Below, piece by piece: positions 53,016-62,797 of a stretch of 64,000 nt of DNA; the first letter of the stretch is position 1; the number at the start of each line of letters is the position of its first letter. The DNA is taken from the NCBI GenBank assembly GCA_026709335.1, contig JAPOTE010000070.1, positions 1 through 64,000 on the forward strand. The letters are read 5' to 3'. The DNA comes from Bacteroidota bacterium. Lineage in GTDB: Bacteria > Bacteroidota > Rhodothermia > Rhodothermales > Bin80. The notes under the pieces were generated by a model. That model was not told the DNA's origin, ran no database searches, and saw only the letters and a program-made list of their open reading frames with translations. Position numbers and translations under genes: made by a program.

Positions 53016-53309
53016 CTAATTGGTTTGGTATACATAGTAGCTGTGAGCAATGGCGGAATCTGCGAAGAAGGGCTTCACCTGCTCCCAATTTGATTTGAAG
53101 AGGTCGGATTGCCGATAACGGTTCAGGCTTGATTCGGAATCCCACTCACTGTAAGTAGTAACTATATTCACTGATGTAGTATCAACCCATAAATCCAAGC
53201 GTTTACAACCATGAGTCTGCCTGATTTTCGGGGCAATTGCCTCGAAAATCTCATGAAATGATTGGGTAAACTCCTCCTGTAGGTGAAGTCGAACAATTCT
53301 AATCAGCAT
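53016..53309 (-). CDS. Small antibiotic-biosynthesis-monooxygenase-like protein
   Basis: A 97-residue protein from ATG 53309 with a beta-alpha-beta ferredoxin-like pattern: LIRIVRLHLQEEFTQSFHEIFEAIAPKIRQTHGCKRLDLWVD, then VTTYSEWDSESSLNRYRQSDLFKSNWEQVKPFF. This matches the ABM/dimeric alpha-beta barrel family, whose members range from haem degradation to quinone oxidation. The frame is open upstream to 53375, inside pyrF. The ATG at 53309 overlaps the pyrF end by eleven bases and gives the normal domain length, so coupled expression with pyrF is likely. Specific activity is unknown. Confidence 0.75.
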   Translation of the reverse strand: MLIRIVRLHLQEEFTQSFHEIFEAIAPKIRQTHGCKRLDLWVDTTSVNIVTTYSEWDSESSLNRYRQSDLFKSNWEQVKPFFADSAIAHSYYVYQTN

Positions 53310-54138
53310 GATCGTGGATTGCTTTGTTGAGAATATTCCGCAATTCCATGGCAGCTTTTGCAGCCATTTTGTCAAAATTTTCTCCTGCGGAGGCGTACAA
53401 GATCCCTCTGCTACTATTCACAAGCACAAGCCCTTTAGAATGTGCCACATTTCCAACAGTGGCTATGGATCCACCCTGTGCTCCAATGCCAGGAATCAGA
53501 AAAGGGGTATCAGGATACTCTTCACGTAGGTGAGTTAATTCTGCGGGATTTGTAGCACCTACTACAAATCCAACAGATCCAGGTAAATTTTCTCCCCATG
53601 TAAATGCAAGTCTGGCAACATGTTCGTAGAGCGAATGGCCATCAGCCATCAATGATTGAAGTTGATGGCTACTCGGATTGGATGTTCGAACCAAGATGAA
53701 TACGGCGCGCCCCTCATATGCCAAAAACGGCTCCACTGCATCCAATCCCATGTATGGTGCAACCGTGCACCCGTCTGCATCCAACAAATTGAATATGCTG
53801 TAGGCGTACTTAGATGCAGTATTACCGATATCGCCACGCTTTGCATCAATGATGCGAATTTTATCCTTTGGGATCGACTCAAGTGTAGTCTTCAACACAT
53901 CAAAGCCGCTCCCCCCCATACTCTCATAAAAGGCAGAATTGAGCTTGTATGCACAGGCATAGGGTGCGGTAGCCTGTATAATTGCCCGATTAAAGGCTGT
54001 CACGATTGCTTCGGGTGACTTGTATTGTTTACCTAAAAAATCGGGGATCTTCTCAAGATCGGGATCCAAGCCTACACAGACCAAACTGTTGGTAGCGATT
54101 TGTGCATTCCTGAGACGTTCAAAGAAATCCAGATTCAT
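53299..54138 (-). CDS. pyrF: Orotidine 5'-phosphate decarboxylase (type 2)
   Basis: A 279-residue type 2 OMP decarboxylase. The N-terminus has LVCVGLDPDLEKIP, and the catalytic motif IDAKRGDIGNTA at 97-107 carries the conserved Asp-Lys residues. PYMGLDAVEPFL and the phosphate-binding LIPGIGAQGG and NSSRGILYA are also present. It makes UMP from OMP, the last step of pyrimidine synthesis. It is transcribed with the small monooxygenase-like gene, which starts within its last codons. It is divergent from the GCS2-family gene at 54384. Confidence 0.95.
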   Translation of the reverse strand: MNLDFFERLRNAQIATNSLVCVGLDPDLEKIPDFLGKQYKSPEAIVTAFNRAIIQATAPYACAYKLNSAFYESMGGSGFDVLKTTLESIPKDKIRIIDAKRGDIGNTASKYAYSIFNLLDADGCTVAPYMGLDAVEPFLAYEGRAVFILVRTSNPSSHQLQSLMADGHSLYEHVARLAFTWGENLPGSVGFVVGATNPAELTHLREEYPDTPFLIPGIGAQGGSIATVGNVAHSKGLVLVNSSRGILYASAGENFDKMAAKAAMELRNILNKAIHDHAD

Positions 54139-54383
54139 ATTTGATCAAGAGTCAGACTCGCGAAAACGGTTCATGCTAATTATTTTAGTGTCAGAAATTT
54201 AGAATCGTCAATATAGAGTTTGATGAGTAGTAACTTGCGGGAAGAAAAGCAGATGAATTTAAAAATGAGTTTCATCAGTTCGACTATTATACTCTCACAT
54301 TAGAAGCGGATCATTATTCTTAAGTTACACTCCCATAATTATACTCAGATCTATAGTTTATCATTAATTAATCAGAAATATAC

Positions 54384-55538
54384 ATGTCCATTGCAAGTGA
54401 AATCCTGAAGATGCCCTCGCTCAGTCTAGGTATTGAAGAAGAATACCTGATTGTAGATCAAGATACGGGCAAATTAATCCGTGAAGCTTCTCCCAAGATG
54501 TTAATGGACGCCCGTCTGGCACTCGGCAAACAGGTTTCTCAGGAATTTTTTCAGTCCCAGATTGAAGTCGGCACAAGTGTCTGTAAAACTGTGAAAGAGG
54601 CTCGTGATGAGTTGATACGGCTACGCAGAACTGTATCCGATGTGGTTGAACCTTATGGACTCGCGATTATTGCTTCGTCAACACATCCGAATGCCTCCTA
54701 CTTTACCCAACGCCATACTCCTCGGGAACGCTATGAAATATTGGCTCAGAATATGCAGGTAATTGCCCGAAGAATGGTGATTTGTGGCATGCATGTTCAT
54801 GCAGGAATTGAAGATTCAAACTTGCGAATAGATCTGATGAATCAAGCCACTTATGTGTTGCCGCATCTGTTGGCTCTCAGCTCATCGTCCCCCTTTTGGG
54901 AAGGCTATGACACCGGCTTGATGTCCTATCGGATTGCAGTCTGGAATGAATTGCCCCGCACAGGGCTTCCTGAACACTTTGAGAGCTATGCAGATTTTGA
55001 AAGGCATGTCAGTATACTGGTACATGCCGGAGTGATCGAAGATAGCACAAAGATCTGGTGGGATATTCGACCGAGTCATCGCTTTCCAACATTGGAAATG
55101 CGCGTCGCAGATATTTGCACTAGAGTAGAGGACGCTGTTTGTATAGCCGCGTTGTATCAATGTTGGTTACATATGCTCTGGCGTTTAAGGCGAGAAAACC
55201 AGCGCTGGCGTAGCTATGCGAATATGCTTCTATATGAAAATCGCTGGCTCGCCCAGCGTTATGGGATTGATGGGCATCTGATTGATTACGGAAAAGGGGA
55301 GATGGTCCCATATCCAGAACTGATAGAAGAGTTATTATCTTTTATCATGCAGGATGCAGAAGATCTCGGATGTATGGAAGAAGTTGAACATGCACGGAAA
55401 ATCCTTGAGCGCGGAACCAGTGCACACTGGCAGCGAAATGCTTATCAGCAGGCAATTGCCGAAGGAGCTACTCCAGAGAAAGCAATCAAAGCTGTCGTAG
55501 ATCTGCTAATTGAGGAGACGATGAAGGGAGTTATCTGA
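54384..55538 (+). CDS. GCS2-family carboxylate-amine ligase (YbdK-like)
   Basis: A 384-residue glutamate-cysteine-ligase family 2 protein: LSLGIEEEYLIVD at the N-terminus, QSQIEVGTSVCKTVKEARDEL, ICGMHVHAGIED, and RPSHRFPTLEMRVADICTRVEDAVCIAAL. YbdK-type enzymes have weak gamma-glutamyl-cysteine ligase activity, and the physiological substrate is often unknown. The gene is flanked by a 245-base AT-rich region on the left. It ends two bases from the stop of the convergent DUF4249 gene, with no room for a shared terminator. Confidence 0.9.
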   Translation: MSIASEILKMPSLSLGIEEEYLIVDQDTGKLIREASPKMLMDARLALGKQVSQEFFQSQIEVGTSVCKTVKEARDELIRLRRTVSDVVEPYGLAIIASSTHPNASYFTQRHTPRERYEILAQNMQVIARRMVICGMHVHAGIEDSNLRIDLMNQATYVLPHLLALSSSSPFWEGYDTGLMSYRIAVWNELPRTGLPEHFESYADFERHVSILVHAGVIEDSTKIWWDIRPSHRFPTLEMRVADICTRVEDAVCIAALYQCWLHMLWRLRRENQRWRSYANMLLYENRWLAQRYGIDGHLIDYGKGEMVPYPELIEELLSFIMQDAEDLGCMEEVEHARKILERGTSAHWQRNAYQQAIAEGATPEKAIKAVVDLLIEETMKGVI

Positions 55539-55540
55539 CG

Positions 55541-56431
55541 TTATGAGTCGTCAGGTGGAAAGACCGTAAACAGGATGCTATCTCTGGCGACACTTCCGAA
55601 AATTCCGTGAGCGCCAGAGAGGCTCTGGATCACATTAGGGATGACACCAGGGCCAAAAACCCCATTCCCCCCCTGTTGCTCCTCTGCTGAACGAACAAAT
55701 TCTGTCAGGTTATCGTCAAGTGCATTCAAGTATATGATGTTACGGCCATAGAAATTGACTCCAATCCAAGGATAGATCAACTCAATTGTACCGTCAGAGA
55801 ATGTGACAAAATTACCCTCTGCAATGATAGGAGATCCACCAATTCTAAAATCTTCCAATGTAAGCTCATCATCATCTTCCAATGAAGCAGCTACGAATGG
55901 AACAGCAGAACTTATCCCTGCATCCAATGCTTGAGTCACGAGGGTGAAATTGCTTTGAACCTGATCTATACCGCGTCCAGGGGTGACCTTTAGTGTGAGT
56001 TGTTCGTCCGTCAAGTATGTACCCGATTCGCGAGATGCAGCAAGAATTTTTACCGACGAAGGTACGTTCGTCATCCCTGTAATGGGCTCTGACATACCAG
56101 GTATGGTAACACGCAGATCATAGCGTGTGCCGGGTTGTACGATATGTTTCTTCCCGAGATATTCATAAATGCCTGGATTCCCTTCGGAGGGCTCCATGAA
56201 TAGTTCAGTCGTTCCCGTAGTAAGAAGCACCTGGGCATTGGTAATAGCTAAATCCTTAAATTGATTCTTCTGATCAATACGCGCAAGTTCGCTCACCCGT
56301 GCCGATGGCAAGGGTTCATTTGCAATCAGTGTTAGTTCAACGACAAATTTGTTGTCCAGAACACTGAAATCCGCAGAATCACAGCCGGTAATTACAGCAA
56401 TCAGGCCCACGAGAAGAGATCGTAGTAGCAT
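55541..56431 (-). CDS. DUF4249 lipoprotein partner of the TonB receptor
   Basis: A 296-residue lipoprotein with a lipobox at Cys17 (AVITGC) and the beta-rich pattern of DUF4249: VELTLIANEPLPSARVSELARI, then ITNAQVLLTTG, then RYDLRVTIPGMSEPITGMTNVP. DUF4249 proteins are encoded next to TonB-dependent receptors with an N-terminal carboxypeptidase-regulatory domain in Bacteroidota, and are thought to sit on the outer membrane as an accessory. The start overlaps the receptor stop by one base. The ligand of the system is unknown. Confidence 0.88.
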   Translation of the reverse strand: MLLRSLLVGLIAVITGCDSADFSVLDNKFVVELTLIANEPLPSARVSELARIDQKNQFKDLAITNAQVLLTTGTTELFMEPSEGNPGIYEYLGKKHIVQPGTRYDLRVTIPGMSEPITGMTNVPSSVKILAASRESGTYLTDEQLTLKVTPGRGIDQVQSNFTLVTQALDAGISSAVPFVAASLEDDDELTLEDFRIGGSPIIAEGNFVTFSDGTIELIYPWIGVNFYGRNIIYLNALDDNLTEFVRSAEEQQGGNGVFGPGVIPNVIQSLSGAHGIFGSVARDSILFTVFPPDDS

Positions 56432-58746
56432 CAGAAATTGAGCGTGAACGAAAAATTGGGGAGAGGGACCGGAATCTGAGGAATCGTGTTTCGAGAGAGA
56501 GTTCCATCTTCTTCAAACTCATTAAAAATGAACCATATGTTCTCCCTTGCATAGGCGTTGATCACTTGTATCTGGAGTTCATAGTCCGCAAAACGCCCGA
56601 ATGAGCCACTCCAGGTGGCACCAAAATCAAGGCGATGGTAGCTCGGTAATCTGGCCTGATTCAATCCAGGGGAGACCAGTAGATTGGTCTCGTCAGATCC
56701 ATTAATAAGTTGCAGATCATAGGCGGTATAGGTAGCTTCGGGGCGTGTATATGCCTGTCCGGTAGCATATGTGAATACTGCTCCCAACTCCCATCGACGG
56801 GAAATTCTCCATTGTGCGACAACATTCAAGTCGTGCAATCGATCATTTCGCGGGATAAAACTTTGTGGTACTCCAAATGCGTCCTGATTCAGTCTAGGAA
56901 AGAACCGGTTCGTATGCGCTACCGTATATGCCATAAACCCGTTGATGCGGCCGCTCTGGCGAGATATCTGTATTTCTGCGCCTCTTGCCATCCCTTTTCC
57001 AAAAGCAAACAGATCAGCATATTCGATTCCCGCGAGTCCTGTAGTAAACGGGTCTTGGATAAAGAGTTGACGCATCGTCCTGTAATACACTTCGGCATCC
57101 AAGGTAATATCTCTCATAAGATTAGTCTTCAGCCCAAGGATAAACTGATCTCCATAAGCGGGCTTGACTCCCTCTCCGCTGGTTAACCAGAAATCAAATC
57201 CGGAAAAGGTCTCATTACTGATTAGAGTGAGGAATTGAAAATACCTTCCTCCACTTGCCTGAAGTCGAATGTCGGGGCCCAATTGGCGCTCAATAGATAT
57301 TCGCGGTGCTACAGTGAGATAACTTCCGAATCCATAGTAGGTAGCCCGCAATCCTGGTATGATCGACCAGTTTGGTGTTGGACGATATGTATCCTGAAAA
57401 TAGAGGGTAGCATGCTCTACTCGATTCCTGGTATTGAAAACTTCCCTGTCGTCAAAAAAATTGGTTAACGGTGCGTTAAAAATACCCGTCCAAAATCCAC
57501 CGATGATTTCATGTCTGGGGTTGGGGTAGTATTCAAAATCTGCCCGCACCGAAGTCTCGGTCACACGATTAACCTGTTTGAAGTTCGTACCACTAATGGT
57601 TGCTGTCGGGGTTGATTCATACCAGGTATAAGTAACGGTAGCATTCGTAAAAAACTGGTTGGACCATAAATGAGTCCAGTTCCCCGTAACTGTACGATTT
57701 CCGTAGAGCAGCTTGATTTCGATTCCATCAAGGAAGTTGGATCTCAGGTAGTCCATACCGGAATAGAGTGAAACGGAGAGCTTATCATTTGGGGATGCAT
57801 CAAAATTGATTTTCCCGTTAAAGTCATAGAAATAGAACGCTTTCGGGACTGCGTCAATATCTTGAAGAGCAGCAAGAATCGGTTCTAGCGTTGAACGTCT
57901 CAGTGCCACCATCCAGGAGCCACGAGAGTAAGGGCCCTCAGCAAAGGCACGTGAAGCCAACAATCCAATACTGAGTTTCCCGTGGGTTTCCCGCCGGTTG
58001 CCATCCTTGTTTTGCACATCCAGTACAGAGCCCAATACTCCGCCATATTTGGCTGGAAACCCTCCTTTGTAGAGGCGTACATCCTTAATCGCATCGGTAT
58101 TAAAGGTAGAAAAAAAGCCGAAAACGTGACTTGGGTTATAAATTTTCGTTCGATCCAGAAGAATCAACGTTTGACCAGGATCTCCTCCGCGGATATACAG
58201 GCCGCTAGAATAGTCAGAGGATTGCGCAACACCGGGTAAAAGCTGAAGCGAACGAAACACATCTGGTTCAAAAACCTGAGGCAGTTGCTGAATAGTTGCA
58301 ACACTGATTTGATTGACCCCTACAGAGCGGATTTCTTCTTCAGTAATTCGATCCGCGGACACCTCAACAGCATCAAGCAATTCCTGTTCGGGAGAAAGTT
58401 CAATGTCGAGGCGAACAGATTCCCCGGGTGAAAAGGTGATCTCACGTCTGACTGAAGTGTATCCGATATAGGAAAACCGAACAATGTAGGTCCCTGGCTC
58501 AATTCCTGAAACCGCATAATATCCAGAAAGATTACTGGTAGCTCCTCGGAGTGTGCCTTCAAGGAAGATATTTGCGGCGATGAGTGTTTCTCCATTGGAT
58601 GAATCCGTAATGAATCCGTCCAGCGCGGCGGGGGGGATTTGGCCATATAGTGAAGTAGGCAGAAACGCCAGTCCAATGAGAAAGGCAGTTTTTGGAAAGA
58701 TTGACTGTACACAAAAGGAGCGTGATCGGCAGAATATGTTGATCAC
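56431..58746 (-). CDS. TonB-dependent receptor with carboxypeptidase-regulatory-like domain
   Basis: A 771-residue receptor. A signal peptide (about 15-36, TAFLIGLAFLPTSLYG) is followed by a carboxypeptidase-regulatory-like domain (about 38-125: LDGFITDSSNGETLIAANIF, GYYAVSGIEPGTYIVRFSYIGY), a plug (about 135-240: LPQVFEPDVFRSLQLLPGVAQSSDYSSGLYIRGGDPGQTLILLD), and a barrel ending FSFTLNF. It is paired with the DUF4249 lipoprotein that overlaps its end. The layout is SusCD-like in idea but not in family. It lies 27 bases after serS on the same strand. Confidence 0.92.
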   Translation of the reverse strand: MINIFCRSRSFCVQSIFPKTAFLIGLAFLPTSLYGQIPPAALDGFITDSSNGETLIAANIFLEGTLRGATSNLSGYYAVSGIEPGTYIVRFSYIGYTSVRREITFSPGESVRLDIELSPEQELLDAVEVSADRITEEEIRSVGVNQISVATIQQLPQVFEPDVFRSLQLLPGVAQSSDYSSGLYIRGGDPGQTLILLDRTKIYNPSHVFGFFSTFNTDAIKDVRLYKGGFPAKYGGVLGSVLDVQNKDGNRRETHGKLSIGLLASRAFAEGPYSRGSWMVALRRSTLEPILAALQDIDAVPKAFYFYDFNGKINFDASPNDKLSVSLYSGMDYLRSNFLDGIEIKLLYGNRTVTGNWTHLWSNQFFTNATVTYTWYESTPTATISGTNFKQVNRVTETSVRADFEYYPNPRHEIIGGFWTGIFNAPLTNFFDDREVFNTRNRVEHATLYFQDTYRPTPNWSIIPGLRATYYGFGSYLTVAPRISIERQLGPDIRLQASGGRYFQFLTLISNETFSGFDFWLTSGEGVKPAYGDQFILGLKTNLMRDITLDAEVYYRTMRQLFIQDPFTTGLAGIEYADLFAFGKGMARGAEIQISRQSGRINGFMAYTVAHTNRFFPRLNQDAFGVPQSFIPRNDRLHDLNVVAQWRISRRWELGAVFTYATGQAYTRPEATYTAYDLQLINGSDETNLLVSPGLNQARLPSYHRLDFGATWSGSFGRFADYELQIQVINAYARENIWFIFNEFEEDGTLSRNTIPQIPVPLPNFSFTLNF

Positions 58747-58773
58747 GATAAGAGTAATCTGGTCATGGAGAAT

Positions 58774-60033
58774 TTAGGTCAAGTATGGTTCAAGGGCTGA
58801 CGGTAACTCGTACGAGCCATCTTCCTTTTGGTTATGCTCCAAGAGGGCTGCAACGACTCTAGGCAAGGCTAGTGCGCTTCCATTCAATGTGTGAACAAGT
58901 TGTGGCTTCCCACCTTGCATGGGGCGAAAACGTATATTCATCCGCCTGGCTTGGTAGTCTGTAAAATTGGAGATCGAAGATACTTCCAGCCAGCGCTGTT
59001 GCCCAGCACTCCATACTTCCAAGTCATACTGCTTCGTCTGGTTAAACCCTAACTCGCCTGCACACATCAGGAGGCATCTGTAGGGTAGTTTCAGGGCTTG
59101 TAGAAGTTTTTCCGCATGCTCACGCATCACTTCGAGGACCTGATAACTTTGTTCAGGATGGGTCAATTGTACAATTTCCACCTTATCAAACTGATGTAAT
59201 CGATTCAGCCCGCGGACGTGAGCCCCATAAGAACCTGCTTCTCTGCGCCAGCAAGGCGTGTGTGCACACAGTTTGACCGGCAAATCAGTATGAGATAATA
59301 TTTCATCACGAAAATAATTGGTCAGAGGGACCTCAGCAGTAGGGACAGGATAGAAGCCATCTTCTGTATGATACATTTGTCCTTCCTTGTCTGGAAGTTG
59401 ACCGGTTCCTTGGGCACTGGCTGCGTTTACAAACAGAGGGGGGCGAACTTCGGTATACTCGGGTTCTGCCGAATTGATGAAAAAATTGATTAGAGCACGA
59501 TGCAATTTTGCTCCGGCATTCATATAGAACGGGAAGCCTGCTCCTGCCACTTTTGCACCACGCTCAAAATCGATCAGTTGATGTCGCTCGGAGATCTCCC
59601 AATGGGGCAGGGGAGTAAAGTCAAAGGAGGGGAGATCTCCGTGGGAATGTATAATCACATTATCCTTTGTAGTCAACCCATCTGGAACGCTCTCATGTGT
59701 CACATTTGGAATTGCGAGGAGCAATTCGGAAAGCAATTGTTCTGAATCGGTAACTTGTTGCCCGAATGCCTTGATCTCTGCTTTTAGATCTTTCTGGCGT
59801 TCAATCACCTTTCTGGCAGCCTCCTGATTCCCTTCACGCATTAGTGTAGCAATGGAGCGGCTTTCTTGATTTAGGGTTTGTTGCCTAGTTTGTTGAAGTG
59901 TCAGTGTCTCTCGAAGAATTAGATCCTGTCGGATAATTTCATCGATCAGTTTGATACTCTCCAAAGCACCGCGGCGGGAGAGCGCCCGGCAAACTTCATC
60001 TGGATTAGAACGGATAAATTCAACAGCTAGCAT
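58774..60033 (-). CDS. serS: Seryl-tRNA synthetase
   Basis: A 419-residue SerRS of normal length. An N-terminal coiled-coil arm (about 30-105) is followed by the class II core: TAEVPLTNYF; motif 2 in PCWRREAGSYGAHVRGLNRLHQFDKVE (here Trp-Arg-Arg replaces the usual Phe-Arg-Ser/Ala); and motif 3 with LNGSALALPRVVAALLEHNQ. It charges tRNA-Ser. Its ATG lies 14 bases inside the end of the RmlD-type gene, so the two are translationally coupled. All expected active-site blocks are present. Confidence 0.96.
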   Translation of the reverse strand: MLAVEFIRSNPDEVCRALSRRGALESIKLIDEIIRQDLILRETLTLQQTRQQTLNQESRSIATLMREGNQEAARKVIERQKDLKAEIKAFGQQVTDSEQLLSELLLAIPNVTHESVPDGLTTKDNVIIHSHGDLPSFDFTPLPHWEISERHQLIDFERGAKVAGAGFPFYMNAGAKLHRALINFFINSAEPEYTEVRPPLFVNAASAQGTGQLPDKEGQMYHTEDGFYPVPTAEVPLTNYFRDEILSHTDLPVKLCAHTPCWRREAGSYGAHVRGLNRLHQFDKVEIVQLTHPEQSYQVLEVMREHAEKLLQALKLPYRCLLMCAGELGFNQTKQYDLEVWSAGQQRWLEVSSISNFTDYQARRMNIRFRPMQGGKPQLVHTLNGSALALPRVVAALLEHNQKEDGSYELPSALEPYLT

Positions 60034-60973
60034 CTTCAGAGAGATCGCGGGTTGAAGGGATTTTGACGTAAAATCGGAGATGTTCTAGAGCCTTCTTCAA
60101 GGGAAAGGGGCGATATCCAATCTCGGTTTCGGCTTTCAGTGTAACGAGCCCGGTATATTGAGGGCGTCGAGCAACTTGGGGATTTGAGTTCTGCACAGCC
60201 GGATGTATCAGGGTAGGATCAAGATCGAAAGCTTCGGCAATCAGCAGAGAAAATTCATACATGCTTAGAAATTCTCTGCCAGACAGGTTATACACACCAT
60301 TCTTTTGAAGGTGTATAAGACGTAAGATTCCCAGTGCAAGGTCATGGGTATATGAAGGTGTACGCCATTGATCGGTATAAATCTGGATTTTCTGTTTTTT
60401 GGAGAGATTCTCCAAAACCCAATGCACAAAATCCGGAGTCGGAATCCTACAAGCGTTGCCGTATACGACATTGGTTCGTACAATGGTCCACTTTCCAACG
60501 CCGGCGCCGCGTGCGGCGTTTTCACCGGCAAGTTTAGATTTACCATAAAAATTCACTGGACTGGGGCGATCATGTTCGCGATACGGCCCATTATTGCCAT
60601 CAAAGATGAAATCAGTAGACAACTGAATCAGATGTGCGCCATGGCTGTGACATTGATGTGCAAGAATTCCGACTGCTTCCGCATTTACCCGCCAGCAATC
60701 ATCTCGATGTGTTTCGCAATCATCTACTCTCGTCATAGCAGCACAATTGATCACCCATTCGGGAGAGAAATCATTGAATATATCCTGAACAGTATCTTTA
60801 TTGCATATGTCAAGAGATGCGTAGGGGTGGTTCGCAAGCTCTCGCAGACAAGGAATTGACGCACGCCCTGTAACCAACAGGTCGAATTCCCTTCGTTTTT
60901 GTACTATTTGTCGAGAGATTTCCTGCCCGAGAAGTCCATTGGCTCCCGTAATCAACAGGCGTGTTTTAGCCAT
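60020..60973 (-). CDS. RmlD-family NAD(P)-dependent sugar nucleotide reductase
   Basis: A 317-residue RmlD-type extended SDR. Nucleotide-binding ITGANGLLGQEI is at 8-19, CAAMTRVDDCE at 77-87, and the catalytic YGKSK at 143-147 (Tyr143, Lys147). The classical family member reduces dTDP-4-dehydrorhamnose to dTDP-rhamnose. The other rml genes are not in the window, so related reductases, including the methionine adenosyltransferase beta-like branch, remain possible. It starts 18 bases after the thioesterase stop and overlaps serS. Confidence 0.85.
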   Translation of the reverse strand: MAKTRLLITGANGLLGQEISRQIVQKRREFDLLVTGRASIPCLRELANHPYASLDICNKDTVQDIFNDFSPEWVINCAAMTRVDDCETHRDDCWRVNAEAVGILAHQCHSHGAHLIQLSTDFIFDGNNGPYREHDRPSPVNFYGKSKLAGENAARGAGVGKWTIVRTNVVYGNACRIPTPDFVHWVLENLSKKQKIQIYTDQWRTPSYTHDLALGILRLIHLQKNGVYNLSGREFLSMYEFSLLIAEAFDLDPTLIHPAVQNSNPQVARRPQYTGLVTLKAETEIGYRPFPLKKALEHLRFYVKIPSTRDLSEDASC

Positions 60974-60991
60974 GTACTCCGTAAATCACAT

Positions 60992-61531
60992 TTATCGGAG
61001 ATCTTTGCGAGAAATCTCTGCGATAAGATCATCTTTGAGGTGTGTTGTATTCTCGAGCGGCAGTCGCCCTTTCATGTATAGACGCATTTCCCGGCGTAAA
61101 GCTGCCTTTTCATAGCGCTCTTTTTCAAGGTCTGTCTCAGGATGGAGTGGAGGCACGGGAACAGGTTTTCCCCGTGCATTCACTGCTACAAATGTGAAGA
61201 AAGCCCGGTTGCATTGACGACGTTTTTTTTTGAGAATATTTTCAGCTTCCACCGAGATTTCCACTTCAAGGGATGTATTGAATACCCGGTTGACCCACGA
61301 CTCTAGCATGACTACCTCGCCCAGGTAGACAGGGGAAGTGAACTCTACCGAGTCTACCGCAACTGTAACACAGAGAATTTCAGAATGACGAGTAGCGCTA
61401 ATTGCTGCGCATTTATCCATCAGAGACATGAGTCTTCCGCCGAATATAGTCCCATGAGAATTGGTGTCGTTCGGAAGAACCACCTCAGACATCACACATC
61501 GAGAGTCATCGGGAGTTTTTCGGATGCTCAT
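60992..61531 (-). CDS. Acyl-CoA thioesterase, hotdog fold (YciA/BACH type)
   Basis: A 179-residue hotdog thioesterase. The signature NDTNSHGTIFGGRLMSLMDKCAAISATRH is near the N-terminus, with the catalytic Asn/Asp region, and VDSVEFTSPVYLGEVVMLESWVNRVFNTSLEVEISVEAEN follows. These enzymes release free fatty acids from acyl-CoA in the cytoplasm. It lies three bases after the AsnB-like gene, in the same transcript. The C-terminal 40 residues are helical and charged. Confidence 0.92.
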   Translation of the reverse strand: MSIRKTPDDSRCVMSEVVLPNDTNSHGTIFGGRLMSLMDKCAAISATRHSEILCVTVAVDSVEFTSPVYLGEVVMLESWVNRVFNTSLEVEISVEAENILKKKRRQCNRAFFTFVAVNARGKPVPVPPLHPETDLEKERYEKAALRREMRLYMKGRLPLENTTHLKDDLIAEISRKDLR

Positions 61532-61534
61532 CGC

Positions 61535-62797
61535 TCAAGTTTTCTGTTTTTTCTTTCGGGCCGCAGGGAAGAGGATATTATTTAGAATCAGACGATATCC
61601 TGGAGAGTTTGGATGCAGGCTCAAATCGGTTGGAGGATCGCCAACAAAATGCTGATAATCTTCCGGATCATGGCCTCCATAAAAGGTGAAAGTCCCCTGT
61701 CCATAAGAGCCATGTAAATATTTTACCTCTTCACGCTGAGGTGCTTCGGCAAGAATGACGACTTCGGGCTTGACAAAACGTTTATGGAATGCAGTTGTTT
61801 GGCCTATAAATCCTGCAATGGTTCCGACGTGATTTTGTGTCAACATTGAAGGAACAGGATCCCACTTGGCGCTGAATTCAAATAGCGTAAAATAATCCAA
61901 TGCGGGGTTTTGCAATTGTGGTGGAGGTGGGCCGGTATCAATATCAGAGTGCTCATATTCCGCAGCATTAAAACTGGGTGTAAAGTCCTCAAACGCAAGT
62001 GTAGCCGAGTAGTCCAGCTTCTTCAGGGCATCCGGGTCTACAGGGTCTCCATCGTATTCAACGGGAACGATATCAGTAGCAAATGCCGCCAAAGCAATAT
62101 CATACGTGTCGGTACCGGAGCACATGGCAAAGAGAAAGCCTCCTTCGGAAACATATTGCTGGATGGCTTGGGTTACGAGCAGTTTTAGTTGGCTCACCTT
62201 TCGGTGTCCGTGACGCTGTGCAGCCAACTCTGCTTCTCTTTGCTGTTCAATGTACCAAGGCATATTTCGATACTGATAAAACTTGCCATACTGCCCTGTA
62301 AAATCCTCATGATGGAGATGTAACCAATCATAAGCAGACAGGATACCGTTTAGAACATCATCATCATAAATCATGTCATATGGAACCTCTGCGTATTTAA
62401 GTGCCAGAAGAACTGCATCGTCCCAGGGTAACGTCTGTTCAGGGGCGTAGACCGCAATGCGAGGGGGAGTTTCAAGTCTCACCAGTGCGGTATTTGCCTG
62501 ATTGCTCTCAACTTCGGCAACTAGCTGTGCGACCTCAGTCCCGGACAACTGCACATGAGAAATTCCGCGGATTGCAAGCTCATTGCGGAATCCCGAAAAA
62601 TCTGCAACAAGGAACGAGCCTCCACGATAATTGAGTAGCCAGTCGACAGGCTCTCCTCTCTGGAGAGCCCAATACACAACCCCATATGATTTTAGGTGAT
62701 CAGTTTGACTCGCATCCATTGGAATCAGAACATCTTGTGCACGGGCCGGAGATGCCAGCACGAGGAGCAGGACCACAACTCTACATACTTGAATCAC
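61535..62797 (-). CDS. Bacteroidota AsnB-like conserved exported protein (not a true asparagine synthetase)
   Basis: A protein of about 420 residues with an N-terminal hydrophobic segment (VVVLLLVLASPARAQ) that looks like a signal peptide. The mature part begins DVLIPMDASQTDHLKSYGVVYWALQRGEPVDWLLNYRGGSFL and includes YAPEQTLPWDDAVLLALKYAEVPYDMIYDD, LHHEDFTGQYGKFY, MCSGTDTYDIAL and YGGHDPEDYQHFVGD. Databases often call this family asparagine synthetase B, but neither a glutaminase Cys at position 2 nor an AsnB PP-loop is visible. The frame is open to 62983, inside the TPR gene. A GTG at 62797 (VIQVCRVVVLLLV) gives the best signal peptide and overlaps the TPR stop by 17 bases. Confidence 0.75.
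   Translation of the reverse strand: MIQVCRVVVLLLVLASPARAQDVLIPMDASQTDHLKSYGVVYWALQRGEPVDWLLNYRGGSFLVADFSGFRNELAIRGISHVQLSGTEVAQLVAEVESNQANTALVRLETPPRIAVYAPEQTLPWDDAVLLALKYAEVPYDMIYDDDVLNGILSAYDWLHLHHEDFTGQYGKFYQYRNMPWYIEQQREAELAAQRHGHRKVSQLKLLVTQAIQQYVSEGGFLFAMCSGTDTYDIALAAFATDIVPVEYDGDPVDPDALKKLDYSATLAFEDFTPSFNAAEYEHSDIDTGPPPPQLQNPALDYFTLFEFSAKWDPVPSMLTQNHVGTIAGFIGQTTAFHKRFVKPEVVILAEAPQREEVKYLHGSYGQGTFTFYGGHDPEDYQHFVGDPPTDLSLHPNSPGYRLILNNILFPAARKKKQKT

Noticed and set aside
55536-55543. Missing terminator between convergent genes with a two-base gap
   Set aside because: The arrangement is real, but convergent genes often end within each other's coding sequence. Nothing more can be shown from sequence.
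61535-62797. True asparagine synthetase B
   Set aside because: No N-terminal catalytic cysteine and no AsnB ATP-binding PP-loop were found, and the N-terminus looks like a signal peptide.
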